Shown here piece by piece: positions 26,574-34,948 of a stretch of 64,000 bases of DNA (its first letter is position 1; each line of letters opens with the position of its first letter). The notes beneath the pieces were generated by a model. The model searched no databases and had not been told where the DNA came from. It worked only from the letters and a program-made list of their open reading frames with translations. This DNA comes from an uncultured Phocaeicola sp. GTDB taxonomy: Bacteria > Bacteroidota > Bacteroidia > Bacteroidales > Bacteroidaceae. The stretch lies in contig CANPVZ010000004.1 in the NCBI GenBank assembly GCA_947581855.1, positions 62,001 to 126,000 of the forward strand, given 5' to 3'. The translations under genes and the position numbers were made by a program.

Positions 26574-27281
26574 ATGACCGACACTCTTAAACAACAATTA
26601 TTGGAATGGGCGGACGTTTATCATTGCGCTGCTTTCATCCAAAATGACCCGGTACAATTTCCGCACCGTTACACGCAAAAGCAGGACATTGAAATCAGCG
26701 GTCTTTTAACAGCCCTTATGAGTTTCGGTAACCGGAAACAAATTCTGAAGAAAGCTGATGAGCTTCACAAATTGATGGGCACTTCTCCTTATAAATATGT
26801 ACAGTCATGCCAATGGAAAGAAAACTTTCGTCCAACGGATAAGAGCAGTTTTTACCGTATGCTTTCTCATGCAAACTTTCATTCATACTTCACCCGCCTA
26901 TATGCCGCATATTCTAGTTTTGACAGTTTAGAAGACGCATTGCTGCCTTATCCAGGAAATCCGATGGAAAAACTTTGCACTTTCCTAGGAGTATCAAACC
27001 GAAGCCCGCAAAAGAAATTAAACATGTTTCTACGTTGGATGATACGTCAACATTCAGAGGTTGATTTCGGCATTTGGAATCATTTCGACAGCCGCGATTT
27101 GATTATTCCCCTGGATACTCATGTTTGCCGGGTAGCCTACACATTAGGACTTACGGATAGCACAACTTTCTCTTTGAACAACGCCCGCCGAATCACTGAC
27201 GCTCTTACCGAAATTTTCCCCGACGACCCATGCTTAGGTGACTTTGCCCTATTTGGCAGCGGAGTAAATAGAACTGTTTAA
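26574..27281 (+). CDS. TIGR02757 (DUF2400) family protein
   Basis: At 235 residues this matches the family's pattern: NDPVQFPHRY near the start, EISGLLTALMSFGNRKQI, FLRWMIR, then DLIIPLDTHVCRVAYTLGL and a C-terminal DFALFGSGVNRTV. The helical fold with a conserved LDTHVxR segment recalls DNA glycosylase-like helix-hairpin-helix proteins, but no activity is proven. No signal peptide, so cytoplasmic. It stands alone, ahead of a 1.2-kb gap. The length is near the usual 235-260. Confidence 0.85.
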   Translation: MTDTLKQQLLEWADVYHCAAFIQNDPVQFPHRYTQKQDIEISGLLTALMSFGNRKQILKKADELHKLMGTSPYKYVQSCQWKENFRPTDKSSFYRMLSHANFHSYFTRLYAAYSSFDSLEDALLPYPGNPMEKLCTFLGVSNRSPQKKLNMFLRWMIRQHSEVDFGIWNHFDSRDLIIPLDTHVCRVAYTLGLTDSTTFSLNNARRITDALTEIFPDDPCLGDFALFGSGVNRTV

Positions 27282-27662
27282 GGCTGTTTTCCGCAGGTTA
27301 ACAAAATAGCGTTAGGTACGTCATATACCATTGTTTGTTGTAAGCTGCATGTGGATAAGGATAAATCATTACGTTGTTTTCTATACGTTATGAAACAAAC
27401 TGCGCAACATTAATAAGATAGAATATTAGCCGTCCACACATTTACTATGTGAGATCTTAAAAATAAAGGCATCAAAAAACACACCTGATAAAGAAAAGGG
27501 ATCGAGACACTCCTTTAGAACAAAACATATGTTTTAATTCTATCACTATAAAAACATTTGTCCCGGAAAAGAATTTGAAGTCAGTCTTATTCAAATTTTG
27601 CTCTTTAAATATTCCTGTTCCCTATTTTGCTTAATTTACCCGCAATAGAAAAATCTTATTAA

Positions 27663-27715
27663 CCCACTGTACTTAAATGAATTAAACCTTATTCAAGTAC
27701 AATTATGGGCTTTTT
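27663..27715 (+). terminator. Strong orphan terminator
   Basis: CCCACTGTACTT and AAGTACAATTATGGG form the stem, helped by inner TGAAT/ATTCA pairing. The sequence then runs GGGC followed by TTTTT. It lies 382 bases after the nearest upstream gene, so it may end a long 3' region or an unannotated small RNA. Bases 27282-27660 show no credible ORF. Confidence 0.55.
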
Positions 27716-27783
27716 CTTTGCCGTTTTTGAAATCATTCGGACAGATGACCGCAAATTTTAAAATCTAAAGTTACTTTCATTAA

Positions 27784-27976
27784 TTTCTCGTTAAATCTTG
27801 AGGCCCCTATTTTTCTGTTGAAGTACAACAACAAAGTGTGAATATAAAAACGACATAATTTATTCCCTAACGAATCTCACAGAAAATATAAATTCAAATC
27901 CGTCTTATTCAAGACATGATTGTAATCAATAGATTATTAATTACAAAAAATAGCATGTGAATCTTTTAACGAGCCA
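27784..27976 (+). mobile_element. MITE-like element, family 2, copy 2
   Basis: Related to 21896-22088 over its full length and of equal size. Its termini are TCTCGTTAAAT and TTTTAACGAG, so the inverted-repeat core CTCGTTAAA is kept although it differs from copy 1 (CCCGTTAAA/CCTGTTAAA). Confidence 0.6.
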
Positions 27977-28024
27977 GCAGGGAGTTACTTTTTTTAATGA
28001 CATAGGAGAAGGAACTCCAAAAAG

Positions 28025-28066
28025 AAGTCCGAACGTAGAAATCCTAACATAGAAGTCCTAACGTAG
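28025..28066. repeat. Intergenic array B, three 14-bp tandem units
   Basis: AAGTCCGAACGTAG, AAATCCTAACATAG and AAGTCCTAACGTAG follow each other without gap. The ACGTAGA string is shared with array A. It lies 50 bases after the MITE copy. The rest of the gap to 28440 shows no gene. Confidence 0.7.
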
Positions 28067-28441
28067 AAAAAACAACCCAGCCATCCTTTGTATAGCGATT
28101 TTCTGTACACCGCTATGGCTTAAATCTTCTCTTTTCCGATATATTTTGCTACCAGACTATTTAGAACTACTTTGTATAAGAAAAAAGGATTCCGTACATA
28201 AACATATAGGATAACCTCCCTGTTAAAAAGTAATTTCACGAAAGTCTATCGGTTTTATTATATCGGATTCCCTATATTGTTTTCATGTTTCCATTATTCA
28301 TTTCCTGCCCTTGCCAAAGTTCCCGCCTTGAAATCTTCTTACAGGAAAAACTTATACTCACTCTTTATTGTTCATTTCCCATTTATAAAGCTTCCAAAAA
28401 ACATTAACCTTTCAATTATCCAATCATTCTGCAAAAATTCA

Positions 28442-28449
28442 TACCTTTG
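28442..28449 (+). promoter_or_regulatory. -7 box of mnmG
   Basis: TACCTTTG fits TAnnTTTG, 37 bases before the ATG at 28487. Confidence 0.55.
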
Positions 28450-28486
28450 CAAGTTGTTGATTAAGTGAACTTAGAGAATAAAGAAA

Positions 28487-30358
28487 ATGGAATTCAAATA
28501 CGATGTTATCGTGATTGGCGCCGGACATGCCGGATGCGAAGCAGCGGCAGCGGCAGCTAACTTAGGCTCAAAAACATGTCTCATTACCATGGACATGAAC
28601 AAAATAGCACAAATGAGCTGTAATCCGGCTGTAGGCGGCATTGCCAAAGGACAAATTGTGAGGGAGATTGATGCCTTGGGCGGATACATGGGATTAATAA
28701 CAGACAAAACAGCTATCCAATTCCGTATGCTAAACCGTTCCAAAGGACCGGCCATGTGGAGTCCGCGCGCTCAATGCGACCGCGGAAAGTTTATCTGGGC
28801 ATGGCGTGAAATTCTGGAGAACATCCCTAATTTGCATATCTGGCAGGATCAGGTAAAAGAATTGATAGTAGAAAACGGCGAGGTAACCGGAGTCAGAACC
28901 TATCTGGACGTTACTTTTAAAGCAAAAACCGTAGTGCTGACCGCCGGTACTTTTTTAAACGGGCTTTTACATATCGGGCGGACACAGCTCCCGGGTGGAC
29001 GAATAGCCGAACCGGCCTCCTATCATCTGACAGAATCTATTACACGTCATGGCATCGTTTCCGGTCGAATGAAAACAGGTACACCCGTACGCATTGACGG
29101 ACGTAGTGTTCATTATGAGTTTATGGACACACAAGACGGTGAAGAAGATTTTCATCAATTCTCTTTCATTGGTGAAAAGAGACATTTAAAACAACTACAA
29201 TGCTGGACATGCTTCACTAATGAGGAGGTTCATAAAGTATTGCGGGATGGATTACCTGATTCTCCCCTTTTCAACGGACAGATTCAGAGTATCGGTCCTC
29301 GTTACTGCCCCAGTATCGAAACTAAAATAGTTACCTTTCCGGATAAAGAACAACATCAACTTTTCCTCGAACCGGAAGGTGAAACTACACAAGAACTTTA
29401 TCTGAATGGTTTTTCTTCTTCTTTGCCATTGAATATCCAAATCCAAGCGTTGAAAAAGATTCCAGCTTTCAAAGATTTGGTTATTTATCGCCCGGGATAT
29501 GCCATTGAATACGATTATTTCGACCCGACACAATTAAAACACACGTTGGAATCGAAGATTATTAAAAATCTTTTCTTTGCGGGACAAGTGAATGGTACAA
29601 CGGGCTACGAAGAAGCTGGAGGACAAGGATTGATAGCCGGAATAAACGCACATATCAATTGCTCAGGAGGCGATCCGTTTGTGCTGGGAAGAGACGAAGC
29701 TTATATTGGCGTACTTATTGATGATTTGGTAACCAAAGGTGTGGATGAGCCCTACCGTATGTTTACATCCAGGGCCGAATATAGAATATTATTACGACAA
29801 GACGATGCCGATATGCGTTTAACAGAGAAATCATATCTATTAGGTTTGGCGAAAGCTGATCGATATCAAATACTATGCAAGAAGCGGGAACAAATAAAAC
29901 GAATTATTGATTTCACCGAAATGTTCTCTGTAAAGGCATCTCTTATTAACCCAGCTTTGGAAGCATTAGGAACAACTCCACTCCGACAAGGATGTAAATT
30001 AGTAGACCTTATTAATCGTCCACAAATCACGTTATCGAATATTTCGGAGTATATTACATCATTCAAACAACTATTAAATAGTATTGAGGAGAAAAAAGAC
30101 GAAATTATTGAAGCGTCAGAAATACGTATCAAATACCAAGGCTATATTGATAGGGAAAGACAGATTGCAGAAAAGATGTCGCGTCTGGAAAATATTAAGA
30201 TAAAAGGAAAATTTGATTACGACACTCTAAACTCGCTTTCAACAGAAGCTCGTCAGAAACTAAAGAAGATAGATCCGGAAACTTTGGCACAAGCCGGACG
30301 CATTCCGGGAATTTCCCCAAGCGACATCAATGTTCTCCTTGTTCTACTTCGAAAATAA
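28487..30358 (+). CDS. mnmG: tRNA uridine 5-carboxymethylaminomethyl modification enzyme, FAD subunit
   Basis: MnmG, with MnmE (not in this window), modifies U34 of tRNAs reading two-codon boxes. The 623-residue protein has the FAD-binding VIVIGAGHAGCEAAAAAANLG at the start, MSCNPAVGGIAKGQ, GTFLNGLLHIG, and the late NGTTGYEEAGGQGLIAGINA. The C-terminal helical MnmE-binding domain ends AGRIPGISPSDINVLLVLL. The length is standard (about 620-630). It is followed after 5 bases by a parS site and after 54 bases by apt. The gene was formerly gidA and is often near the replication origin, which agrees with the parS site. Confidence 0.97.
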   Translation: MEFKYDVIVIGAGHAGCEAAAAAANLGSKTCLITMDMNKIAQMSCNPAVGGIAKGQIVREIDALGGYMGLITDKTAIQFRMLNRSKGPAMWSPRAQCDRGKFIWAWREILENIPNLHIWQDQVKELIVENGEVTGVRTYLDVTFKAKTVVLTAGTFLNGLLHIGRTQLPGGRIAEPASYHLTESITRHGIVSGRMKTGTPVRIDGRSVHYEFMDTQDGEEDFHQFSFIGEKRHLKQLQCWTCFTNEEVHKVLRDGLPDSPLFNGQIQSIGPRYCPSIETKIVTFPDKEQHQLFLEPEGETTQELYLNGFSSSLPLNIQIQALKKIPAFKDLVIYRPGYAIEYDYFDPTQLKHTLESKIIKNLFFAGQVNGTTGYEEAGGQGLIAGINAHINCSGGDPFVLGRDEAYIGVLIDDLVTKGVDEPYRMFTSRAEYRILLRQDDADMRLTEKSYLLGLAKADRYQILCKKREQIKRIIDFTEMFSVKASLINPALEALGTTPLRQGCKLVDLINRPQITLSNISEYITSFKQLLNSIEEKKDEIIEASEIRIKYQGYIDRERQIAEKMSRLENIKIKGKFDYDTLNSLSTEARQKLKKIDPETLAQAGRIPGISPSDINVLLVLLRK

Positions 30359-30363
30359 CGGCA

Positions 30364-30379
30364 TGTTCCACGTGAAACA
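30364..30379. promoter_or_regulatory. parS chromosome-partition site (ParB binding)
   Basis: TGTTCCACGTGAAACA matches the conserved bacterial parS sequence TGTTNCACGTGAAACA at every fixed position. It lies in the 54-base mnmG-apt gap. ParB binds such sites, and SMC is recruited to them, usually close to the origin. No parA or parB gene is in this window. Confidence 0.85.
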
Positions 30380-30412
30380 AAAACAATAATTAAAAAGAAT
30401 AACTAATTCATT

Positions 30413-30937
30413 ATGAGCAAAGAAAGTTTGATTACTAACCTAAGAACTATAAAGGATTTCCCCATACCGGGAATTCTGTTCTGGGACGTTACCACATTGT
30501 TTAAAAATGCAGAATGCCTTAGAGAGTTAGAAGATACGCTCTATGAGATGTACAAAGAAAAAGGAATTACTAAAGTAGTAGGTATCGAATCAAGAGGCTT
30601 CATTATGGGAGCGGCATTGGCTGTACGGTTAGGAGCAGGATTTGTAATGGCACGTAAACCGGGTAAGCTTCCAGCAGAAACAGTGGAAGAAACTTACGAT
30701 AAAGAATATGGAAAAGATACCATACAAATACATCGTGACGCTATTGATGAAAACGATATTGTATTGTTACATGATGATCTGTTAGCTACCGGCGGAACTA
30801 TGAACGCAGCCTATAAATTAGTAAAACGCTTTCATCCAAAAGCTGCATATGTTAACTTCATTATCGAACTAAAAGATTTAAAAGGGAGAGAAGTTTTTCC
30901 TCAAGAAGCAGAGGTACAAACCCTATTACAATTATAA
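30413..30937 (+). CDS. apt: Adenine phosphoribosyltransferase
   Basis: Apt converts adenine and PRPP to AMP in purine salvage. The 174-residue protein has the usual size, the start LRTIKDFPIPGILFWDVTTL, GIESRGFIMGAALA, ARKPGKLPAETV, and the PRPP-binding motif VLLHDDLLATGGTM with the acidic pair. It is 54 bases after mnmG and probably shares its transcript, with the parS site in between. Start ATG at 30413 gives a complete domain. In the 300-base gap to uvrC a hairpin GGCTAAA/TTTAGCC (30990-31017) is the only structure seen. Confidence 0.96.
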   Translation: MSKESLITNLRTIKDFPIPGILFWDVTTLFKNAECLRELEDTLYEMYKEKGITKVVGIESRGFIMGAALAVRLGAGFVMARKPGKLPAETVEETYDKEYGKDTIQIHRDAIDENDIVLLHDDLLATGGTMNAAYKLVKRFHPKAAYVNFIIELKDLKGREVFPQEAEVQTLLQL

Positions 30938-31237
30938 AGTTTCTAAGAAACATCTGTATTACGCACAAAATATAGAAAAGAACGTTATAGGCTAAAGGGC
31001 TGTATCTTCTTTTAGCCTTGCAGAAGCTTCAAGGATAGAAGATTTGAATAATTAATTGTCCCTAAAACGAACAATAGAGTTGAAAAAGCAACGCCTACAA
31101 ACAATTTGAAGGGATTCATGATCAGTAAGACTCATACTCGGATTACGGCATGAGATAGAATATAATTGAAATATGCTCAATCTCCGAGAGCTGGGTCTGT
31201 ACAGTTAAAAGTGAAAAGAGAAGGACGTTTACAGAGG

Positions 31238-33088
31238 ATGGAACAGAATAAAGGACTTAAAATAAGTGACTATTTAAAGAGTATTGTGCTAAATCTCCCC
31301 GATAGTCCCGGCGTTTACCAATATCTGAATGCCGAAGGGACTATTATATATGTGGGAAAGGCTAAAAACTTGAAACGAAGAGTCTATTCCTACTTCAGCA
31401 AAGAACATGAACCAGGAAAGACGCGTATATTAGTCAGCAAAATAGCCGATATACGCTATATAGTTGTCAACACGGAAGAAGACGCTCTTTTGCTGGAAAA
31501 CAACCTGATTAAAAAGTACAAGCCACGATACAATGTCCTACTGAAGGATGACAAAACCTATCCTTCTATTTGTGTAAGCAACGAATATTTTCCACGCATA
31601 TTTACTACACGCAGAATCATACGAAACGGTTCCACTTATTTCGGGCCATACAGCCATCTTCCTTCCATGTATGCTTTGCTCGACTTGATAAAGCGCCTGT
31701 ATCCCCTACGAACCTGCAATCTGAATCTGACACCGGAGAATATCCGGAACGGTAAGTTTCATACTTGCCTGAAATACCATATAAAAAGTTGCAAAGGGCC
31801 ATGCGTCGGCTTACAAACTCACGAGGAATACATGAAAAATATCGCCGAAATAAAGGAGATATTAAAAGGAAATACAAAAGAAATAAGTAAAAGTCTTCTG
31901 GAGGAAATGCAAACTTTAGCGGCGGACATGCGGTTCGAAGAAGCTCAGAAAATAAAGGAAAAATATGACCTGATTGAGATTTACAGAGCAAAAAGCGAAG
32001 TGGTAAGTTCGGTTCTACATAATATCGATGTGTTTTCTATTGCCGATGATGATCAGTCGGCGTTTATCAATTACCTGCACATCACCAACGGAAGCATCAA
32101 CCAAGCTTTTACTTTCGAATACAAGAAACGCCTGAATGAAAGCAAAGAAGAACTTCTAGCATTGGGTATTGTAGAAATGAGAGAGCGTTACAACAGTTTC
32201 TCACGCGAGATAATCGTACCGTTCGAGATGAATATGGAACTGCAAGATGTAACTTTCACTATACCGCAAAGAGGGGAAAAGAAGAAACTGTTAGACCTCT
32301 CGTTGCTGAACGTAAAACAATATAAGGTAGATCGTTTAAAACAGGCAGAGAAACTGAATCCGGAACAAAAAAGCGTGCGGTTGATGAAAGAAATACAAAA
32401 AGAATTGCAACTCGAAAAAATGCCGATGCACATTGAATGTTTTGACAATTCTAACATCAGCGGAAGTGATGCCGTAGCCGCTTGCGTAGTATTCAAAAAA
32501 GCAAAACCATCCAAAAAAGACTATCGCAAATATAACATTAAAACAGTGATGGGACCGGATGATTACGCCTCGATGAAAGAAGTGGTTCGACGTCGTTACC
32601 AACGTGCTATTGATGAACAATCTCCCCTGCCCGACCTCATTATCACCGATGGAGGAAAAGGACAAATGGAAGTAGTACGGGAAGTGATTGAAGATGAGTT
32701 ACACCTGAACATCCCTATTGCCGGATTGGCCAAGGATAATCGTCACCGCACTTCCGAACTTTTATTTGGCTTCCCTCCTCTCACCATCGGAATAAAGCAA
32801 CAAAGTCCTCTGTTTAAGCTACTTGAACAGATACAGGATGAAGTGCACCGTTTTGCCATCACTTTCCATCGCGATAAGCGTAGCAAACGTCAAACAGCCT
32901 CTGAACTGGATGAGATAAAAGGCATCGGAGAAAAAACCAAAACATTATTACTCAAAGAGTTCAAAAGTGTAAAACGTATCAAAGAGGCTAATATGGAGAA
33001 ATTAGCCCAAGTTATTGGACCGGCAAAAGCAAAAATGCTTAAAGAACACTGGAAAAATGAGACATTGCAAGAAAAAACATCACTTTAA
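31238..33088 (+). CDS. uvrC: Excinuclease ABC subunit C
   Basis: UvrC makes both incisions in nucleotide excision repair with UvrA and UvrB. The 616-residue protein starts with the GIY-YIG nuclease domain (PGVYQYLNAEGTIIYVGKAK). It continues with a UvrB-interacting UVR segment (about 200-235), the RNase H-like 3' domain (HIECFDNSNISGSDAVAACVVF, LIITDGGKGQ) and ends with helix-hairpin-helix motifs (ELDEIKGIGEKTKTLLLKEF). I chose the ATG at 31238, preceded by ACAGAGG. The longer frame adds 24 residues that do not belong to the family. Possible weak hairpins follow the stop at 33103-33127. Confidence 0.96.
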   Translation: MEQNKGLKISDYLKSIVLNLPDSPGVYQYLNAEGTIIYVGKAKNLKRRVYSYFSKEHEPGKTRILVSKIADIRYIVVNTEEDALLLENNLIKKYKPRYNVLLKDDKTYPSICVSNEYFPRIFTTRRIIRNGSTYFGPYSHLPSMYALLDLIKRLYPLRTCNLNLTPENIRNGKFHTCLKYHIKSCKGPCVGLQTHEEYMKNIAEIKEILKGNTKEISKSLLEEMQTLAADMRFEEAQKIKEKYDLIEIYRAKSEVVSSVLHNIDVFSIADDDQSAFINYLHITNGSINQAFTFEYKKRLNESKEELLALGIVEMRERYNSFSREIIVPFEMNMELQDVTFTIPQRGEKKKLLDLSLLNVKQYKVDRLKQAEKLNPEQKSVRLMKEIQKELQLEKMPMHIECFDNSNISGSDAVAACVVFKKAKPSKKDYRKYNIKTVMGPDDYASMKEVVRRRYQRAIDEQSPLPDLIITDGGKGQMEVVREVIEDELHLNIPIAGLAKDNRHRTSELLFGFPPLTIGIKQQSPLFKLLEQIQDEVHRFAITFHRDKRSKRQTASELDEIKGIGEKTKTLLLKEFKSVKRIKEANMEKLAQVIGPAKAKMLKEHWKNETLQEKTSL

Positions 33089-33262
33089 AAAACAAACTAT
33101 ATATCCTTATCTAATCCACCTAAGGATTGAATAAAAAACCTCCTTTTTCAAAGGGAGCATAGGTAATAAATAGTATATCCAATTTATATTCCGACAGGCT
33201 GCGGAATGAATCTTATACGGCAACAATAGGTAAGAAGCAATACATCAAACTTTGTCATTACT

Positions 33263-33613
33263 ATGGTTGAATGGATGTATGCGGATAGAGATATCTTCCT
33301 GTTATTTAGGGATTTTATTCAGAAACTGCATATCACTGGAATAGAAACGTCCAGTTTCCCTACAAATAAAAGAATATCAGGTTACAGGGCTATTATGGAC
33401 ATTGAAACACAAACCTTTAGACTTTTTACAAACAAAAGAATCGCAATTTCCAAGGGCATGGATACCAAAATACAAACTTTCAATTTTTCTACAAATAAAA
33501 GAACATCAGGTTACAGGGCTATGGGCACTGAAACAAAAAGTTTCAGCCTTCCTATAACTAAAAGTATAACATGTTGCAAGGGCAGGAAAGAGCTATTCAA
33601 GAAGTTAAAATAG
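33263..33613 (+). CDS. Hypothetical ORF built of 21-residue repeats, ended by a MITE
   Basis: An open frame of 116 codons starts at an ATG at 33263 and contains nearly four 63-bp repeats. The protein units are about 21 residues with a recurring T/S-F---TNKR pattern (for example IETQTFRLFTNKR and TKIQTFNFSTNKR). The last codons (from 33596) and the TAG stop are supplied by the adjacent MITE-like element, so the original 3' end is lost. There is no signal peptide and no clear promoter. It may be a true small repeat protein, a truncated gene, or a non-coding repeat that happens to stay open. I do not recognise the sequence. Confidence 0.3.
   Translation: MVEWMYADRDIFLLFRDFIQKLHITGIETSSFPTNKRISGYRAIMDIETQTFRLFTNKRIAISKGMDTKIQTFNFSTNKRTSGYRAMGTETKSFSLPITKSITCCKGRKELFKKLK
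33337..33584 (+). repeat. 63-bp tandem repeat, about four copies
   Basis: Units begin (TGGA or TGGG) at 33337, 33396, 33459 and 33522. Each carries the AAAC...TACAAA(T/C)(A)AAAAGAA block and ends with a CAGGTTACAGGGC or CAAGGGCA segment. Units alternate between the two endings, so a 126-bp higher-order period is possible. Confidence 0.75.
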
Positions 33614-33759
33614 AATTAGCCAAGATACAGGCTATAACTGAATAAATAAAAGTGTGACTTTGACCTATGAAAATTAGATGTAAAGTGACGTTTTTTCTAT
33701 AATTGAACTCTATCAATTCTAAATTGAGCGTTTTAACCTAAACTTCCAAACTTTTTGAA
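33596..33759 (+). mobile_element. MITE-like element, family 1, copy 2 (diverged)
   Basis: TTCAAGAAGT at the left and ACTTTTTGAA at the right form terminal inverted repeats. Inside are AGAATTAGC, TAACTGAATAAATAAA, TGACCTATGAAAATTAG and GTAAAGTG as in copy 3, with more differences. The central hairpin has lost part of its pairing. Confidence 0.6.
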
Positions 33760-33857
33760 CTGCCCCTTTCCGAAAACAAAAGAATCGTAGGCGAGCGGAT
33801 TAAAAATACAAAGATGCATACCGTCCATCTTCTTATCATTTAAGCAAAAATAACTAT

Positions 33858-33935
33858 TTATCCACTTGCAATACAAACAATTACTCCAACAAAAGCAGAT
33901 ACTATCCAAACGGAAAAAGCAGCTATTCCCTTCAT
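33858..33935 (-). CDS. Possible 25-residue hydrophobic peptide
   Basis: The minus strand reads MKGIAAFSVWIVSAFVGVIV then CIASG and a stop. It is a single potential membrane helix after a charged start. It resembles small membrane peptides or type I toxins in form only. No RNA antitoxin or promoter is evident, and short hydrophobic frames occur by chance in AT-rich DNA. Confidence 0.2.
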   Translation of the reverse strand: MKGIAAFSVWIVSAFVGVIVCIASG

Positions 33936-34045
33936 GATAAAAACAATATCCCCCCCTCCTCTATTTTTAACGCCAAGTTTTGCATCTTTCCTCTATAAAA
34001 AATCGTTTTTATATCCTGCCAGTGTAAAATCTCGTGGATTTTATC

Positions 34046-34053
34046 TACATTTG
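34046..34053 (+). promoter_or_regulatory. -7 box of the dtd operon
   Basis: TACATTTG fits TAnnTTTG, 26 bases before the dtd ATG. Confidence 0.5.
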
Positions 34054-34079
34054 CGCATATCCAAAAAACATAAACAATT

Positions 34080-34532
34080 ATGAGAGTTGTTATCCAACGA
34101 GTTAGCCATGCCTCCGTCACCATAGAAGGCAAGATAAAAGGAAGTATTAAAGAGGGCCTCATGATACTTGTAGGCATTGAAGATGCTGACAATGAAGAGG
34201 ATATAGACTGGCTCTGCAAAAAAATAGTCAACCTGCGCATCTTTGATGATGATAATGGAGTTATGAACCGTTCTATTCTGGAAAGCGGAGGCAACATTTT
34301 GGTTATCAGTCAGTTTACACTACACGCATCTACAAAGAAAGGAAACCGCCCCTCCTACATTCGCGCTGCCAAACCGGAAATAGCGGTTCCTATTTACAAC
34401 CGCTTTTGCAACGAGCTAAGCATTGCATTAGGCAAAACCGTAGAAACAGGAGAATTCGGTGCCGACATGAAAGTAGAACTTTTAAACAACGGTCCTGTTA
34501 CCATATGTATGGACACCAAAAATAAAGAATAG
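34080..34532 (+). CDS. dtd: D-aminoacyl-tRNA deacylase
   Basis: Dtd hydrolyses D-aminoacyl-tRNA and so keeps D-amino acids, and glycine mischarged on tRNA-Ala, out of proteins. The 150-residue length is standard. Family marks are MRVVIQRVSHASVTIEG at the start, the catalytic-pocket motif SQFTL, and the C-terminal NNGPVTI that carries the Gly-cisPro-type motif. It heads a three-gene operon: the next gene starts 1 base after the stop, and deoC follows 25 bases further on. Confidence 0.97.
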   Translation: MRVVIQRVSHASVTIEGKIKGSIKEGLMILVGIEDADNEEDIDWLCKKIVNLRIFDDDNGVMNRSILESGGNILVISQFTLHASTKKGNRPSYIRAAKPEIAVPIYNRFCNELSIALGKTVETGEFGADMKVELLNNGPVTICMDTKNKE

Positions 34533-34533
34533 T

Positions 34534-34923
34534 ATGACACCTAAAGACCATCAAACCTCGTGCGAATCAACCTGTAATGCATCCGAACAGGAGCACATTA
34601 CCCTGAAAGAAGCACAAAAAGCAGTAGACAACTGGATAAAAACGTATGGTGTACGCTATTTCAGCGAACTCACTAATATGGCTGTCCTTACCGAAGAAGT
34701 GGGAGAACTGGCACGCATCATGGCACGTACCTACGGCGACCAATCCTTTAAAGAGGGAGAGAAGCATGATATAGGAGACGAAATGGCGGACGTATTATGG
34801 GTACTTCTATGCCTTGCCAACCAAACAGGCGTAGACCTTACAGAGGCATTCCGGAAGAATCTTGAAAAGAAAACCAGTCGGGACAAGGAACGCCATAAAA
34901 ACAATCCCAAACTGGCGGATTAA
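34534..34923 (+). CDS. MazG-type nucleotide pyrophosphohydrolase
   Basis: This 129-residue all-alpha NTP pyrophosphohydrolase has the metal-binding pattern EEVGELARI followed by GDEMADVLWVLLCLANQTGVDL, which corresponds to ExxE and ExxD on paired helices. Such proteins remove pyrophosphate from abnormal or excess (d)NTPs. It is too short for the two-domain Escherichia coli MazG and fits the small dimeric form. It sits tightly between dtd and deoC, so the operon groups quality control of tRNA and nucleotides with deoxyribose salvage (inference). Confidence 0.88.
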   Translation: MTPKDHQTSCESTCNASEQEHITLKEAQKAVDNWIKTYGVRYFSELTNMAVLTEEVGELARIMARTYGDQSFKEGEKHDIGDEMADVLWVLLCLANQTGVDLTEAFRKNLEKKTSRDKERHKNNPKLAD

Positions 34924-34948
34924 ATAACAAAAACAAACTTAAATATAA

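Noticed and set aside
31166-31237. Longer N terminus of UvrC
   Set aside because: The 24 extra residues are basic and unlike the family. The ATG at 31238 has a better context.
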